Part shown: positions 18,573-26,815 of the stretch, piece after piece
Layout of the letters: every line of letters starts with the position of its first letter
Position numbering within the stretch: position 1 is the stretch's first letter
Assembly (NCBI GenBank): GCA_025350055.1
Contig: JANXYK010000011.1
Location: 91,238 to 155,237, forward strand
From: Gammaproteobacteria bacterium
GTDB lineage: Bacteria > Pseudomonadota > Gammaproteobacteria > Steroidobacterales > Steroidobacteraceae
Length of the DNA: 64,000 nucleotides
Direction: 5' to 3'
Made by a program: the position numbers and the translations under genes
The notes under the pieces: generated by a model
The model's input: only the letters and a program-made list of their open reading frames with translations
Database searches by the model: none
Told to the model about the DNA's origin: nothing

Positions 18573-18937
18573 GTACCGAAGGCGCAGCAGCGGCCAGCGC
18601 TGGTGCAGCCCCTGCCGAAGCGCAGGCCACTGCATTCGCCAACCTGAGCGCCGACCCCGGCGCCGGCACTGGCGGCGACATCAATCTCGATGTCGTGCTC
18701 GACATACCGGTGACGCTGTCGATGGAAGTCGGGCGCAGCAAGCTCAGTATCCGCAATCTCCTGCAGCTGAACCAGGGATCGGTGGTCGAGCTGGACCGCG
18801 CAACCGGCGAGCCGCTGGATGTCTATGTGAATGGCACGCTCGTGGCGCATGGCGAAGTGGTCGTGGTCAACGAGAAATTCGGCATCCGCCTCACAGACGT
18901 CATCAGCCCTGCCGAGCGCATCCGCAAGCTGCGTTGA
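18569..18937 (+). CDS. fliN: Flagellar motor switch protein FliN
   Basis: FliN forms the lower C ring and docks FliH. The 122-residue product has a variable N-terminal third and a full SpoA/FliN domain (DINLDVVLDIPVTLSMEVGRSKLSIRNLLQLNQGSVVELDR, then GTLVAHGEVVVVNEKFGIRLTDV). It starts within the last codons of fliL. The usual order is fliL-fliM-fliN, and the roughly 330-residue FliM is wholly absent here. FliN is too short to be a FliM-FliN fusion. Confidence 0.95.
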   Translation: MSTEGAAAASAGAAPAEAQATAFANLSADPGAGTGGDINLDVVLDIPVTLSMEVGRSKLSIRNLLQLNQGSVVELDRATGEPLDVYVNGTLVAHGEVVVVNEKFGIRLTDVISPAERIRKLR

Positions 18938-18972
18938 TCCTTGCACCGCAGACGGGAATCCGTCAGCACCGC

Positions 18973-18988
18973 TGGCACGGCGGTTGCT
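18973..18988 (+). promoter_or_regulatory. Sigma-54 promoter of fliO
   Basis: TGGCACG-GCGG-TTGCT is a perfect -24/-12 match in the 63-base gap between fliN and fliO. The predicted start (about 18999) is only about 2 bases before the fliO ATG at 19001. Confidence 0.85.
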
Positions 18989-19000
18989 TTGTCTACGGAC

Positions 19001-19519
19001 ATGCAAACCCAGTCAAAGAACGGTCGAGAATCCCGGGCGCGCTCCTGCGCCCGCCTGCTGTGCGGCGGCCTGCTGCTGACCCCCTTGCAGGCGCTGGCGG
19101 CAGCGCCAGCACATGGCAGTTTCGCTGCGCCCGCGCAGTTCTCGGGCGGCGGCACCAGCTTTGGCATGCTGCGCGTCTGCGTGGCACTCGCGCTGGTGCT
19201 GGCCAGTGTCTATGGCGTGGCCTGGCTGATGCGCCGCCTGCGTGGTGCCGCGGGTGTCAGCGCACCGGGCATCGCCATCGTCTCGCAGGTATCGCTGGGC
19301 GCGCGCGAGCGCGCCGTGCTGCTGCGTGTGGGCGAACGGCATCTGCTGGTCGGTGTGGCCGCCGGCAGTGTGCGCCTGCTCCAGGAAGTGAATTTCGCAA
19401 GCCCGCCCGATGGCGCGCCGCTGACTACGGGTGGAGCCGCAGCAACAGGCGGGGCATCCGCGCCCGTTGCCGTGCCACCGAGTTTCCGCGAGTTGCTGCG
19501 CCGGAGCCTGGGCCGATGA
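19001..19519 (+). CDS. fliO: Flagellar biosynthetic protein FliO
   Basis: FliO helps assemble the FliP/FliQ/FliR export gate. The 172-residue product has a hydrophobic N-terminal stretch resembling a signal sequence (ARLLCGGLLLTPLQALA). A membrane helix (LRVCVALALVLASVYGVAWLMRRL, about residues 49-72) and a cytoplasmic beta domain (IVSQVSLGARERAVLLRVGERHLLVGV) follow. A sigma-54 promoter ends 12 bases before the ATG, so transcripts from it would be nearly leaderless. Translation from read-through fliL-fliN mRNA, or from a start further in, is the alternative. Confidence 0.88.
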   Translation: MQTQSKNGRESRARSCARLLCGGLLLTPLQALAAAPAHGSFAAPAQFSGGGTSFGMLRVCVALALVLASVYGVAWLMRRLRGAAGVSAPGIAIVSQVSLGARERAVLLRVGERHLLVGVAAGSVRLLQEVNFASPPDGAPLTTGGAAATGGASAPVAVPPSFRELLRRSLGR

Positions 19520-20289
19520 AGCTGCGTACGCTCTGCAGTTGGCTGCTGTGCCTCGCGCCGCTGCTGCCGCTGGCCGCGCATGCCGCCGCGCCGGTGACGG
19601 CTGCGCTCGCGGCCCCGGGCATACCCGCACTCACCGTGCACAACGCCGGTGGTGGCCAGACTTACACGCTGACGATCCAGCTGCTGGCGCTGATGACGGC
19701 GATCACGCTGCTGCCGGCGGCGCTGTTGATGATGACCGCCTTCACTCGCATCGTGATCGTGCTGGCGATCGTGCGCCAAGCGATCGGCGCGGGCCAGGCG
19801 CCGCCCAACCAGGTAATTGTCGGGCTGGCCCTGTTCCTGACGCTGTTCGTGATGTCGCCGGTGATTGATCGCATCCGCACCGATGCCGTGAACCCCTACA
19901 TGGCGGGCAGCATCGATGCCACGGTCGCGCTCGAGCGCGGGGTCGAGCCGCTGAAGACTTTCATGCTGGAGCAGACGCGCGAGAACGACATCGCCACTTT
20001 CGTGCGCATCTCCGGTGGCAAGGGCTACGACAGCCCGAAGGATGTGCCGCTGATGGTACTGGCGCCGGCCTTCATGACCAGCGAGCTGAAGACCGCGTTC
20101 CAGATCGGCTTCCTCCTGTTCATCCCTTTCGTGATCATCGATCTCGTGGTGGCGAGCGTGCTGATGTCGATGGGCATGATGATGCTCTCGCCGGTACTGA
20201 TCTCGCTGCCCTTCAAGATCATGTTGTTCGTGCTGGTCGACGGCTGGGCCCTGCTGATGGGTTCGCTGGCGGCGAGTTTCTATCGATGA
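19516..20289 (+). CDS. fliP: Flagellar export gate protein FliP
   Basis: FliP is the main ring protein of the type III export gate. The 257-residue product has a cleavable-type signal sequence (LCSWLLCLAPLLPLAAHAAA) and four hydrophobic segments. Its signatures are LLALMTAITLLPAALLMMTAFTRIVIVLAIVRQAIG and FQIGFLLFIPFVIIDLVVASVLMSMGMMMLSP. The ATG overlaps the fliO stop (ATGA); longer in-frame starts fall within fliO and fliN. Confidence 0.96.
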   Translation: MKLRTLCSWLLCLAPLLPLAAHAAAPVTAALAAPGIPALTVHNAGGGQTYTLTIQLLALMTAITLLPAALLMMTAFTRIVIVLAIVRQAIGAGQAPPNQVIVGLALFLTLFVMSPVIDRIRTDAVNPYMAGSIDATVALERGVEPLKTFMLEQTRENDIATFVRISGGKGYDSPKDVPLMVLAPAFMTSELKTAFQIGFLLFIPFVIIDLVVASVLMSMGMMMLSPVLISLPFKIMLFVLVDGWALLMGSLAASFYR

Positions 20290-20319
20290 GCGGCCAGGCT
20301 GCTGGCCGCGGAGTACGCA

Positions 20320-20589
20320 ATGACCCCTGAAACCGTGATGACCATCGGCCGCCAGGCGCTGGAGATGACCATGATGCTGGCCGCACCACTGCTGCTGGTG
20401 GCGCTCGCCATCGGCCTGCTGGTCGGCATTTTCCAGGCCGCGACACAGATCAACGAGATGACGCTGTCTTTCATTCCGAAGCTGATCGGCATGGCCGTGG
20501 CGCTGCTGGTGGCAGGGCCCTGGATGCTGCGCGAGCTGCTCACCTACACGCGCACCCTGATCGAAAGCATTCCCTCACTGGTGGGATGA
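20320..20589 (+). CDS. fliQ: Flagellar export gate protein FliQ
   Basis: FliQ is the small two-helix gate subunit, 89 residues. The helices are MMLAAPLLLVALAIGLLVGIFQAATQI and LIGMAVALLVAGPWMLRELL, with TQINEMTLSFIPK between them, as in all FliQ proteins. It lies 30 bases after fliP and 3 bases before fliR. Confidence 0.96.
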   Translation: MTPETVMTIGRQALEMTMMLAAPLLLVALAIGLLVGIFQAATQINEMTLSFIPKLIGMAVALLVAGPWMLRELLTYTRTLIESIPSLVG

Positions 20590-20592
20590 GCC

Positions 20593-21366
20593 GTGCCAGT
20601 CATCGAGCTGGCGACGCTCCAGCACTGGCTGGGCCTGCTGTTCTGGCCTTTCGTGCGCATTGGCGCCTGCCTGATGGTGGCGCCGGTCTTCGGAGCGAGC
20701 TATGTGCCGCCGCGCCTGCGCCTGATCCTGGCAGGCGCGCTCACACTGGTGGTAGCGCCCTTGCTGCCAGCGATAACGGATGTGCCCCTGCTCTCGGCTG
20801 CCGGTGCACTGGTCACGCTGCAGCAGATGCTGATCGGCGCCGCACTGGGCTTCGCACTGCAGATGGTGTTCGATGCGCTGGCGCTGGGCGGGCAACTGCT
20901 GGCCAATGGCATGGGTCTGGGCTTCGCCTTCAATCTCGATCCGCTGCGCGGCGTGACTACGCCAGCACTGGGCCAGCTCTATGTCGTGCTGGGCACGCTG
21001 ACATTCCTGGCCCTTGACGGTCATCTGGCTCTGATCAGCACACTCATCGACAGCTTCAAGGGCCTGCCGATAGGCGAGAACGGGCTCGATCCCGCACGTC
21101 TGCGCGGCCTCGCTGACTGGGGCTCGATGCTGTTCAGCGGTGCACTGCGCATTGCGCTGCCGGGCGTGACCGCGCTGCTGGTGATCAACCTGGCTTTCGG
21201 CGTGATGAGTCGCGCGGCCCCGGCGCTCAATCTGTTCGCGGTGGGCCTGCCGGTGACCCTGATCTTCGGCCTCAGCATTGTGATGTTCGGCATGCCGGCC
21301 ATTGGCACCGCGTTCACGAGCCTGTTGAACGAGGCCTTCACTTTCATGCGCTCGCTGACCGGCTGA
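20593..21366 (+). CDS. fliR: Flagellar export gate protein FliR
   Basis: FliR completes the FliPQR gate. The 257-residue protein is mostly hydrophobic with about six membrane segments. Family motifs include LFWPFVRIGACLMVAPVFGASYVPPRLRLILAGALTL and ALPGVTALLVINLAFGVMSRAAPALNLFAVGLPVTL. It uses a GTG start 3 bases after the fliQ stop and is followed 9 bases later by flhB. Confidence 0.95.
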   Translation: MPVIELATLQHWLGLLFWPFVRIGACLMVAPVFGASYVPPRLRLILAGALTLVVAPLLPAITDVPLLSAAGALVTLQQMLIGAALGFALQMVFDALALGGQLLANGMGLGFAFNLDPLRGVTTPALGQLYVVLGTLTFLALDGHLALISTLIDSFKGLPIGENGLDPARLRGLADWGSMLFSGALRIALPGVTALLVINLAFGVMSRAAPALNLFAVGLPVTLIFGLSIVMFGMPAIGTAFTSLLNEAFTFMRSLTG

Positions 21367-21375
21367 GGCAGCGAC

Positions 21376-22491
21376 GTGGCTGAACACGACCAGCACGACC
21401 GGACCGAAAGCCCGACCGCCAAACGGCACGAGGATGCGCGCCGTCGTGGCCAGGTGCCGCGCTCGCGCGATCTGAGCGCCGCGGCCGTCACCCTCGCGGG
21501 TGGCTTCGGCCTCTACAACCTCGGTCAGCTGCTCGGCGGCGGCATGCTGCAGATGATGCACAGCAGCTTCGAGATCCGGAGCGAGCAGGCGATGGATAGC
21601 GACTACATGTTGGCGAGTCTGAGCAATGCAGCACTGCAGGCGGCGTTGGCCGCCGCGCCACTGCTGGGTTTGCTGCTCGCCGCCGCGGTGCTCGCACCGC
21701 TCGCCATCGGTGGTTGGAATTTCAGCACCGGAGCGCTGGTGCCGCAGTGGAGCCGGCTCGATCCGGTGGCCGGCATGCAGCGTGTGTTTTCATTGCTGGG
21801 CTTCATCGAACTGTTGAAGTCGCTGGCGCGCTTCCTGGTGGTGGCGCTGGTCGCGGTGCTGGTGCTGCGTCACCAGTACGGCCAGTTCGCGATGCTGAGC
21901 ACCGAGCCGCTGGGCGCCGCGGTCACGCACGCGCTGCGGCTCGCCGGCACCGCACTGATCGCACTCGGCGGCGCGCTCGCCGCCATCGCAGCGGTCGATG
22001 TGCCGCTGGCGCTTTGGCAACACAACCGCTCGCTGCGCATGACACGCGAGGAGATCCGCGAGGAAGCGCGCGACAGCGAGGGCAGTCCCGAAGTGCGCAA
22101 TCGCATCCGTCGCATCCAGCAGGAACAGGCCCGCGGCCGCATGATGGCCGAGGTGCCACGTGCCGATGTGGTGATCACCAACCCGACCCACTACGCCGTG
22201 GCATTGCGTTACGACGAGGCGCGCATGCGCGCACCGATCGTGGTGGCCAAGGGCAAGGACCTGCTGGCACAGCGCATCCGCGAGCTGGCGCGCGAACACG
22301 CGGTACCGCTCATCGAGGCGCCGCCATTGGCGCGCGCGCTGCACGCCGGCTGCGAGCTCGGGGACGAGATTCCGGCGCGACTCTATTCAGTGGTGGCGCA
22401 GGTGCTGACTTACGTCTACCAGCTGCGGGTCGCCCGACGTGGCGGCGGTGCGCTCCCGCCCGAACCGCGCATCGACTCGCTGCCCACCTGA
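21376..22491 (+). CDS. flhB: Flagellar export switch protein FlhB
   Basis: FlhB sets substrate specificity of the export gate. The 371-residue product starts EHDQHDRTESPTAKRHEDARRRGQVPRSRDL, the conserved FlhB lead. It has four membrane segments and a cytoplasmic domain containing the self-cleavage motif NPTH (VVITNPTHYAVALRY). It uses a GTG start. The cleavage motif is intact, so the FliK-dependent switch should work. Confidence 0.96.
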   Translation: MAEHDQHDRTESPTAKRHEDARRRGQVPRSRDLSAAAVTLAGGFGLYNLGQLLGGGMLQMMHSSFEIRSEQAMDSDYMLASLSNAALQAALAAAPLLGLLLAAAVLAPLAIGGWNFSTGALVPQWSRLDPVAGMQRVFSLLGFIELLKSLARFLVVALVAVLVLRHQYGQFAMLSTEPLGAAVTHALRLAGTALIALGGALAAIAAVDVPLALWQHNRSLRMTREEIREEARDSEGSPEVRNRIRRIQQEQARGRMMAEVPRADVVITNPTHYAVALRYDEARMRAPIVVAKGKDLLAQRIRELAREHAVPLIEAPPLARALHAGCELGDEIPARLYSVVAQVLTYVYQLRVARRGGGALPPEPRIDSLPT

Positions 22492-22605
22492 TTCGACGCG
22501 CTGCCGCGCTGGTTCGACGCGCGCCAGGCCTGATAAGGCTGGGCAAGTGTGACCTGGCGCACAATTCCAGGCCCCATCGGCGACGGTAAGCCGACACCCG
22601 ACCAG

Positions 22606-22621
22606 CGGCACGCAACTTGCT
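22606..22621 (+). promoter_or_regulatory. Sigma-54 promoter of flhA
   Basis: CGGCACG-CAAC-TTGCT matches the -24/-12 consensus except the first base. The predicted start near 22632 leaves a 14-base leader containing AAAGGAG before the GTG of flhA. Confidence 0.87.
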
Positions 22622-22645
22622 TTCTTTCTAGACAAAGGAGCGGCA

Positions 22646-24775
22646 GTGCGCCAATTTTGCGCTGCCAACACATTGCCCATGGCCGAGCTGGCACTACCCC
22701 GCAGCCCAGAATCCCTGAACATCATGCAGCTGCTGCGGCGTGGCCTCGGCGCGCCTTTGCTGTTGCTCGCGGTGCTGGCGATGATCGTGCTGCCACTGCC
22801 GCCGATCGCGCTCGATGTGCTGTTCACCTTCAACATCGCGCTCTCGGTGCTGGTGGCGATGGCCGTGGTGAACGTATCACGGCCACTGGACTTCGCGATC
22901 TTCCCCACCGTGCTGCTGTTGGCCACCCTGTTGCGCCTGGCGCTCAACGTGGCCTCGACCCGCGTGGTGCTGCTGCACGGTCACGAGGGCACCAGTGCCG
23001 CGGGACGCGTGATCGAAGCCTTCGGCGAATTCGTGGTCGGTGGCAACTACGCCGTCGGCATCGTGGTGTTCGCGATCCTGACCATCATCAACTTCGTGGT
23101 GGTGACCAAGGGCGCGGGCCGCATCTCGGAAGTCAGCGCGCGCTTCACCCTCGATTCGATGCCCGGCAAGCAGATGGCGATCGATGCGGACCTGAACGCG
23201 GGCCTGATCACGCAGGACGAGGCGCGTGCGCGCCGCATCGAGGTGCGCTCGGAAGCCGACTTCTACGGTTCGATGGATGGTGCCAGCAAGTTCGTGCGCG
23301 GCGACGCCACGGCCGGAATCCTGATCCTGGTGATCAACATCGTCGGAGGACTTGCCATCGGTGTGATGAGCCACGGCATGGCCTTTGGCGACGCCGCGAG
23401 GGTGTACACGCTGCTGACAATCGGTGACGGCCTGGTGGCGCAGATTCCGGCGCTGCTGCTCTCGACCGCGGTCGCGATCATTGTTACGCGCATGTCGCGC
23501 GCCCAGGACCTGGGCGGCGAACTCGCGACCCAATTGTTCCGCCAGCCGCGCAGCCTCGCGGTGGCTGCTGCGCTGTTGGGAGTCATGGGATTGATTCCAG
23601 GCATGCCGAATGTGGCATTTCTGCTGTTCGCAGCGCTGCTGGGCGGCGGCGCCTGGATGCAGCAGCGTCGCAATCAGGCGGCCGCGGCCGCAGCCGCGGC
23701 GCCAGTCGTTGCCCCGGTGCCCGTGAGCAAAGAACCGCGCGAACTGTCCTGGGACGATGTGCAACCGGCCGATCTGCTCGGGCTCGAAGTCGGCTTCCGT
23801 CTCGTGCCGCTGGTGGACAAGGCCAACGGCGGCGAACTGCTCTCGCGCATCCGCGGCGTGCGCCGCAAGCTTTCGCAGGAGCTCGGCTTCCTGGTGCCGG
23901 CGGTACACATCCGCGACAACCTCGAGCTCGCGCCCAACGCCTATCGCGTCAGCCTTGCGGGTGTGGCGGTGGGCGAGGGCACAGTCTATCCCGATCGTGA
24001 ACTCGCGATCAATCCCGGTCGCGTGTTCGGCAAGCCGCCGGGCATCGAAGTGCGTGACCCGGCCTTCGGCATGGAGGCGATCTGGATCGATCCGGCGCGC
24101 CGTGAACACGCGCAGACTCTGGGTTACACCGTGGTCGATGCCAGCACCGTGATCGCCACGCACATCAGTCACGTGGTGCAGACGCATGGCCACGAGCTGC
24201 TGGGTCATGAGGAAACCCAGCAACTGTTGAACGGTCTCGCCAAGAGCGCACCGCGCCTGGTTGAAGACCTGGTGCCGAAGGTTCTGCCGCTGGGCACCGT
24301 GGTGCGCGTGCTGCAAGGTCTGCTCGCCGAGCGCGTGCCGATCCGCAATATCCGCACCATTGTTGAAACACTGGCCGAGCACGCGCCACGCACGCAGGAT
24401 CCGGCGATATTGCAGGCGCAGGCGCGCATCGCGCTCTCGCGCCAGATCGTGCAGGACATCGCCGGCACCGGCACCGAGCTGCCCGTGGTGACGCTCGAAC
24501 CCGACCTCGAACAACTGCTGCAGAGCTCATTGGGCAGTGGTGCAGGCAACGCGGCACTGGAACCCGGGCTCGCCGAGCGGCTGGCCACGCGGCTCGCGGA
24601 ATCCGCGCAGCGCCAGGAAGCCGCGGGCGAAGCCGCGGTATTGATGGTGGCACCGGCCTTGCGCGCCACACTGGCGCGCTTTGCGCGCGCCAGTGTGCCG
24701 GGCCTGCATGTGCTGGCCTGGAATGAGATTCCTGACAACCGGCGCGTGCGCATGATCGCCGCGATCGGCCGCTAG
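22646..24775 (+). CDS. flhA: Flagellar export gate protein FlhA
   Basis: FlhA forms the nonameric ring that docks export chaperones and uses the proton motive force. The 709-residue product has eight or so membrane helices in the first half. The FHIPEP region is present as LLATLLRLALNVASTRVVLL and GRISEVSARFTLDSMPGKQMAIDADLNAGLI. A large cytoplasmic domain makes up the rest. The GTG at 22646 is taken as start because AAAGGAG lies 6 bases upstream; the ATG at 22679 has no ribosome site. It opens an operon with flhF, fleN and fliA. Confidence 0.96.
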   Translation: MRQFCAANTLPMAELALPRSPESLNIMQLLRRGLGAPLLLLAVLAMIVLPLPPIALDVLFTFNIALSVLVAMAVVNVSRPLDFAIFPTVLLLATLLRLALNVASTRVVLLHGHEGTSAAGRVIEAFGEFVVGGNYAVGIVVFAILTIINFVVVTKGAGRISEVSARFTLDSMPGKQMAIDADLNAGLITQDEARARRIEVRSEADFYGSMDGASKFVRGDATAGILILVINIVGGLAIGVMSHGMAFGDAARVYTLLTIGDGLVAQIPALLLSTAVAIIVTRMSRAQDLGGELATQLFRQPRSLAVAAALLGVMGLIPGMPNVAFLLFAALLGGGAWMQQRRNQAAAAAAAAPVVAPVPVSKEPRELSWDDVQPADLLGLEVGFRLVPLVDKANGGELLSRIRGVRRKLSQELGFLVPAVHIRDNLELAPNAYRVSLAGVAVGEGTVYPDRELAINPGRVFGKPPGIEVRDPAFGMEAIWIDPARREHAQTLGYTVVDASTVIATHISHVVQTHGHELLGHEETQQLLNGLAKSAPRLVEDLVPKVLPLGTVVRVLQGLLAERVPIRNIRTIVETLAEHAPRTQDPAILQAQARIALSRQIVQDIAGTGTELPVVTLEPDLEQLLQSSLGSGAGNAALEPGLAERLATRLAESAQRQEAAGEAAVLMVAPALRATLARFARASVPGLHVLAWNEIPDNRRVRMIAAIGR

Positions 24776-24813
24776 GGCGATGGGCAACCCATGCAGCAAG
24801 GACTGACCAAGCC

Positions 24814-25962
24814 ATGAAGATCAGGCGCTACCTCGGTACCGACATGCGCGATGCGCTGCGCCAGATCCGCGCCGAGCTCGGCAACGATGCCGTGATACTC
24901 AGCACGCGGCCACTGGGCAACGGCGTGGAAGTGAGCGCGGCTGTCGATGCTGCGCAGTTGCAGGACAAGGCACTGGCGAGCGTTGCTGCGCCGGTCGCGC
25001 CGCCGATGGCCGCGGGCAGCGCCGTACCGACGCGCGAGCAGCAGGCCATGAGCGAAGAGCTGCGCACGCTGCGGCAATTGCTGGAGCGCCAGCTGGCTGC
25101 GCTGGCCTGGAATGATTTCACGCGTCGCGAACCCCTGCGTGCGCAGGCGCTCACTGAACTGACTGAGCTTGGTGTGGCGCGCGATGTCGCGCTTAAAGTA
25201 CTGGCACAGCTGCCAGCCGAGGCCGAGATTGCCGCACGCGGATCGGCGCATCTGGGTTTGCTGGCACAGGCCCTGTCGACCGCGGAATCCCCGCTCAACG
25301 ACGGCGGCGCGCTAGCCGTGATCGGCGCTGCTGGCGCGGGTCGTACCACGGTGCTTGCCAAGCTTGCCCTGCGCTGGGTGCTCGATCAGGGCGCCGAGTC
25401 GCTGGCCATTGTCACGATCGATGACGAACACATTGGCGCCGCGGCACAGGCGCAGGCGCTGGGTCGCCTGCTCGGTGTCGCGAGCTACCGGTTTGCGGAT
25501 GCCGCGGCCTGCCTGGCCGCGAGCGAGCGCATCGAAGGCTATGACTGCCTGTTGATCGATGCGCCCGCCTTGAGCGCGCGCGCGGAAGACAACGCCGCAC
25601 TCGCCGCGACACTGCGCGCCGCCGTGCCGGGCCTGCGCAGCCTCCTGGTGCTGCCGGCGACCAGCCAGGCCGACGTGCTGGGTGAAACCCTGCGGCGTGC
25701 GAGCGCCTACGCACCGCACTGCTGTGCACTCACGCACTACGACGAAGCCATGAGCCTGGGCGGCGCTTGTTCGGCGCTGATCCGCGCGCAATTGCCACTT
25801 GCACTGCTGGGCAACGGACCGCAGCCCACCGACGAGCTGCATCCGGCGCGGGCACCCCAGATCATCGCGCGCGCCGTGGAGCTCGCGCGGGTCAACGACA
25901 TTCATGCCGACGAGGATTTGCTCGCGCGGCGCTACGGGAGAGAGATCAATGCGGCAGCGTAA
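24814..25962 (+). CDS. flhF: FlhF-like protein with a degenerate GTPase domain
   Basis: FlhF is the SRP-type GTPase that sets the polar site of flagellum assembly. The start MKIRRYLGTDMRDALRQIRAELGNDAVILSTRPLGNGVEV is textbook FlhF, and the 382-residue length and position between flhA and fleN fit. The G domain has decayed. The P-loop reads GAAGAGRTT (171-179), with Arg177 in place of the catalytic-loop lysine. The G3 DTAGR motif is DAPAL (249-253), and the G4 TKxD motif is THYD (307-310). The TDSYR-type substrate loop is IDDEHIGA. GTP hydrolysis is therefore unlikely, and even binding is uncertain. The frame is intact, so it is not a simple pseudogene. Confidence 0.88.
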   Translation: MKIRRYLGTDMRDALRQIRAELGNDAVILSTRPLGNGVEVSAAVDAAQLQDKALASVAAPVAPPMAAGSAVPTREQQAMSEELRTLRQLLERQLAALAWNDFTRREPLRAQALTELTELGVARDVALKVLAQLPAEAEIAARGSAHLGLLAQALSTAESPLNDGGALAVIGAAGAGRTTVLAKLALRWVLDQGAESLAIVTIDDEHIGAAAQAQALGRLLGVASYRFADAAACLAASERIEGYDCLLIDAPALSARAEDNAALAATLRAAVPGLRSLLVLPATSQADVLGETLRRASAYAPHCCALTHYDEAMSLGGACSALIRAQLPLALLGNGPQPTDELHPARAPQIIARAVELARVNDIHADEDLLARRYGREINAAA

Positions 25963-26815
25963 TGCGGTGCTGGGTGCCCGGCCCGCGCAGGGCATCCAGG
26001 TGATAGCAGTCAGCGGCGGGAAGGGCGGCACCGGCAAGACCACGGTGTCCGTCAATCTCGCCACGGCCCTCGCGGCCGCGGGCCGCAGGGTGTTGCTGCT
26101 CGATGGCGACCTCGGGCTCGCCAACGTCGATGTGCTGCTGGGGCTTACGCCCGCGGGCACGCTCGAGCAGGTACTGCAGGGAAAACGCCGCCTCGAGGAG
26201 ATCGTGGTGCGCAGCGCCGATGGCGTGAGCGTGATCCCGGCCGCTTCGGGCGTGGCGCGCATGGCCCAATTGCCGCCCAGGGAACTCGCGGCCATCGTGC
26301 AGGCTTTCAGCTCGCTCCCAGGCGACTACGACACGCTGTTGATCGATACCGCCGCGGGATTGGGCGATGCGGTGCTCGCCTTCTGTCAGGCCGCACAGCA
26401 CCAGCTGCTGGTGATCCGCAATGAACCGGCGAGCCTCACCGATGCCTATGCACTGATCAAGACCCTGAGCCAGGAGCGCAAGCTGCGCCGCTTTCGCGTG
26501 CTGGTGAACATGGCGCGCGCCGGCAGCGAGCCGCAGCAACTGTTCCGCCGTCTGCAACGCGTCGCCGATCGCTTCCTCGACGTGACGCTCGACTATGCCG
26601 GCGACATTCCCGACGACGAGAGCGTGGCGCGCGCAGTGCGCGCGCAGCGTTCGGTGCTGGCGGCCTTCCCCGGTGGCCCGGCTGCGCGCGCTTACCGTCA
26701 GCTCGCCAGTGCCACGCAGCACTGGCCGGTGCCGCCGGAGTCGGTCGCCGGCATGCAGTTCTTCATCGAGAGATTGCTGGCGCGTCCGCCAGCCCGATTG
26801 CAGGTGATCAAATGA
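25949..26815 (+). CDS. fleN: Flagellar number regulator FleN (FlhG), MinD-like ATPase
   Basis: FleN limits flagellar number by binding FleQ and by acting on FlhF. The 288-residue product has the deviant Walker A of MinD/ParA proteins (SGGKGGTGKTT), the LLLDGDLGLANVDVLLGL stretch typical of FleN, and a Walker B-like DTLLIDTAAGLGDAV. The ATG at 25949 follows GGGAGAGAG and overlaps the end of flhF by 14 bases. Longer in-frame starts lie inside flhF. All motifs are intact, in contrast to its partner FlhF. Confidence 0.94.
   Translation: MRQRNAVLGARPAQGIQVIAVSGGKGGTGKTTVSVNLATALAAAGRRVLLLDGDLGLANVDVLLGLTPAGTLEQVLQGKRRLEEIVVRSADGVSVIPAASGVARMAQLPPRELAAIVQAFSSLPGDYDTLLIDTAAGLGDAVLAFCQAAQHQLLVIRNEPASLTDAYALIKTLSQERKLRRFRVLVNMARAGSEPQQLFRRLQRVADRFLDVTLDYAGDIPDDESVARAVRAQRSVLAAFPGGPAARAYRQLASATQHWPVPPESVAGMQFFIERLLARPPARLQVIK

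Noticed and set aside
22491..22560. Direct repeat TTCGACGCGC after flhB as a possible iteron or att site
   Set aside because: Only two short copies in GC-rich sequence; no further copies or associated genes.
22877..24514. 545-codon minus-strand frame opposite flhA
   Set aside because: His/Arg/Gln-rich shadow of flhA with no recognisable domain.
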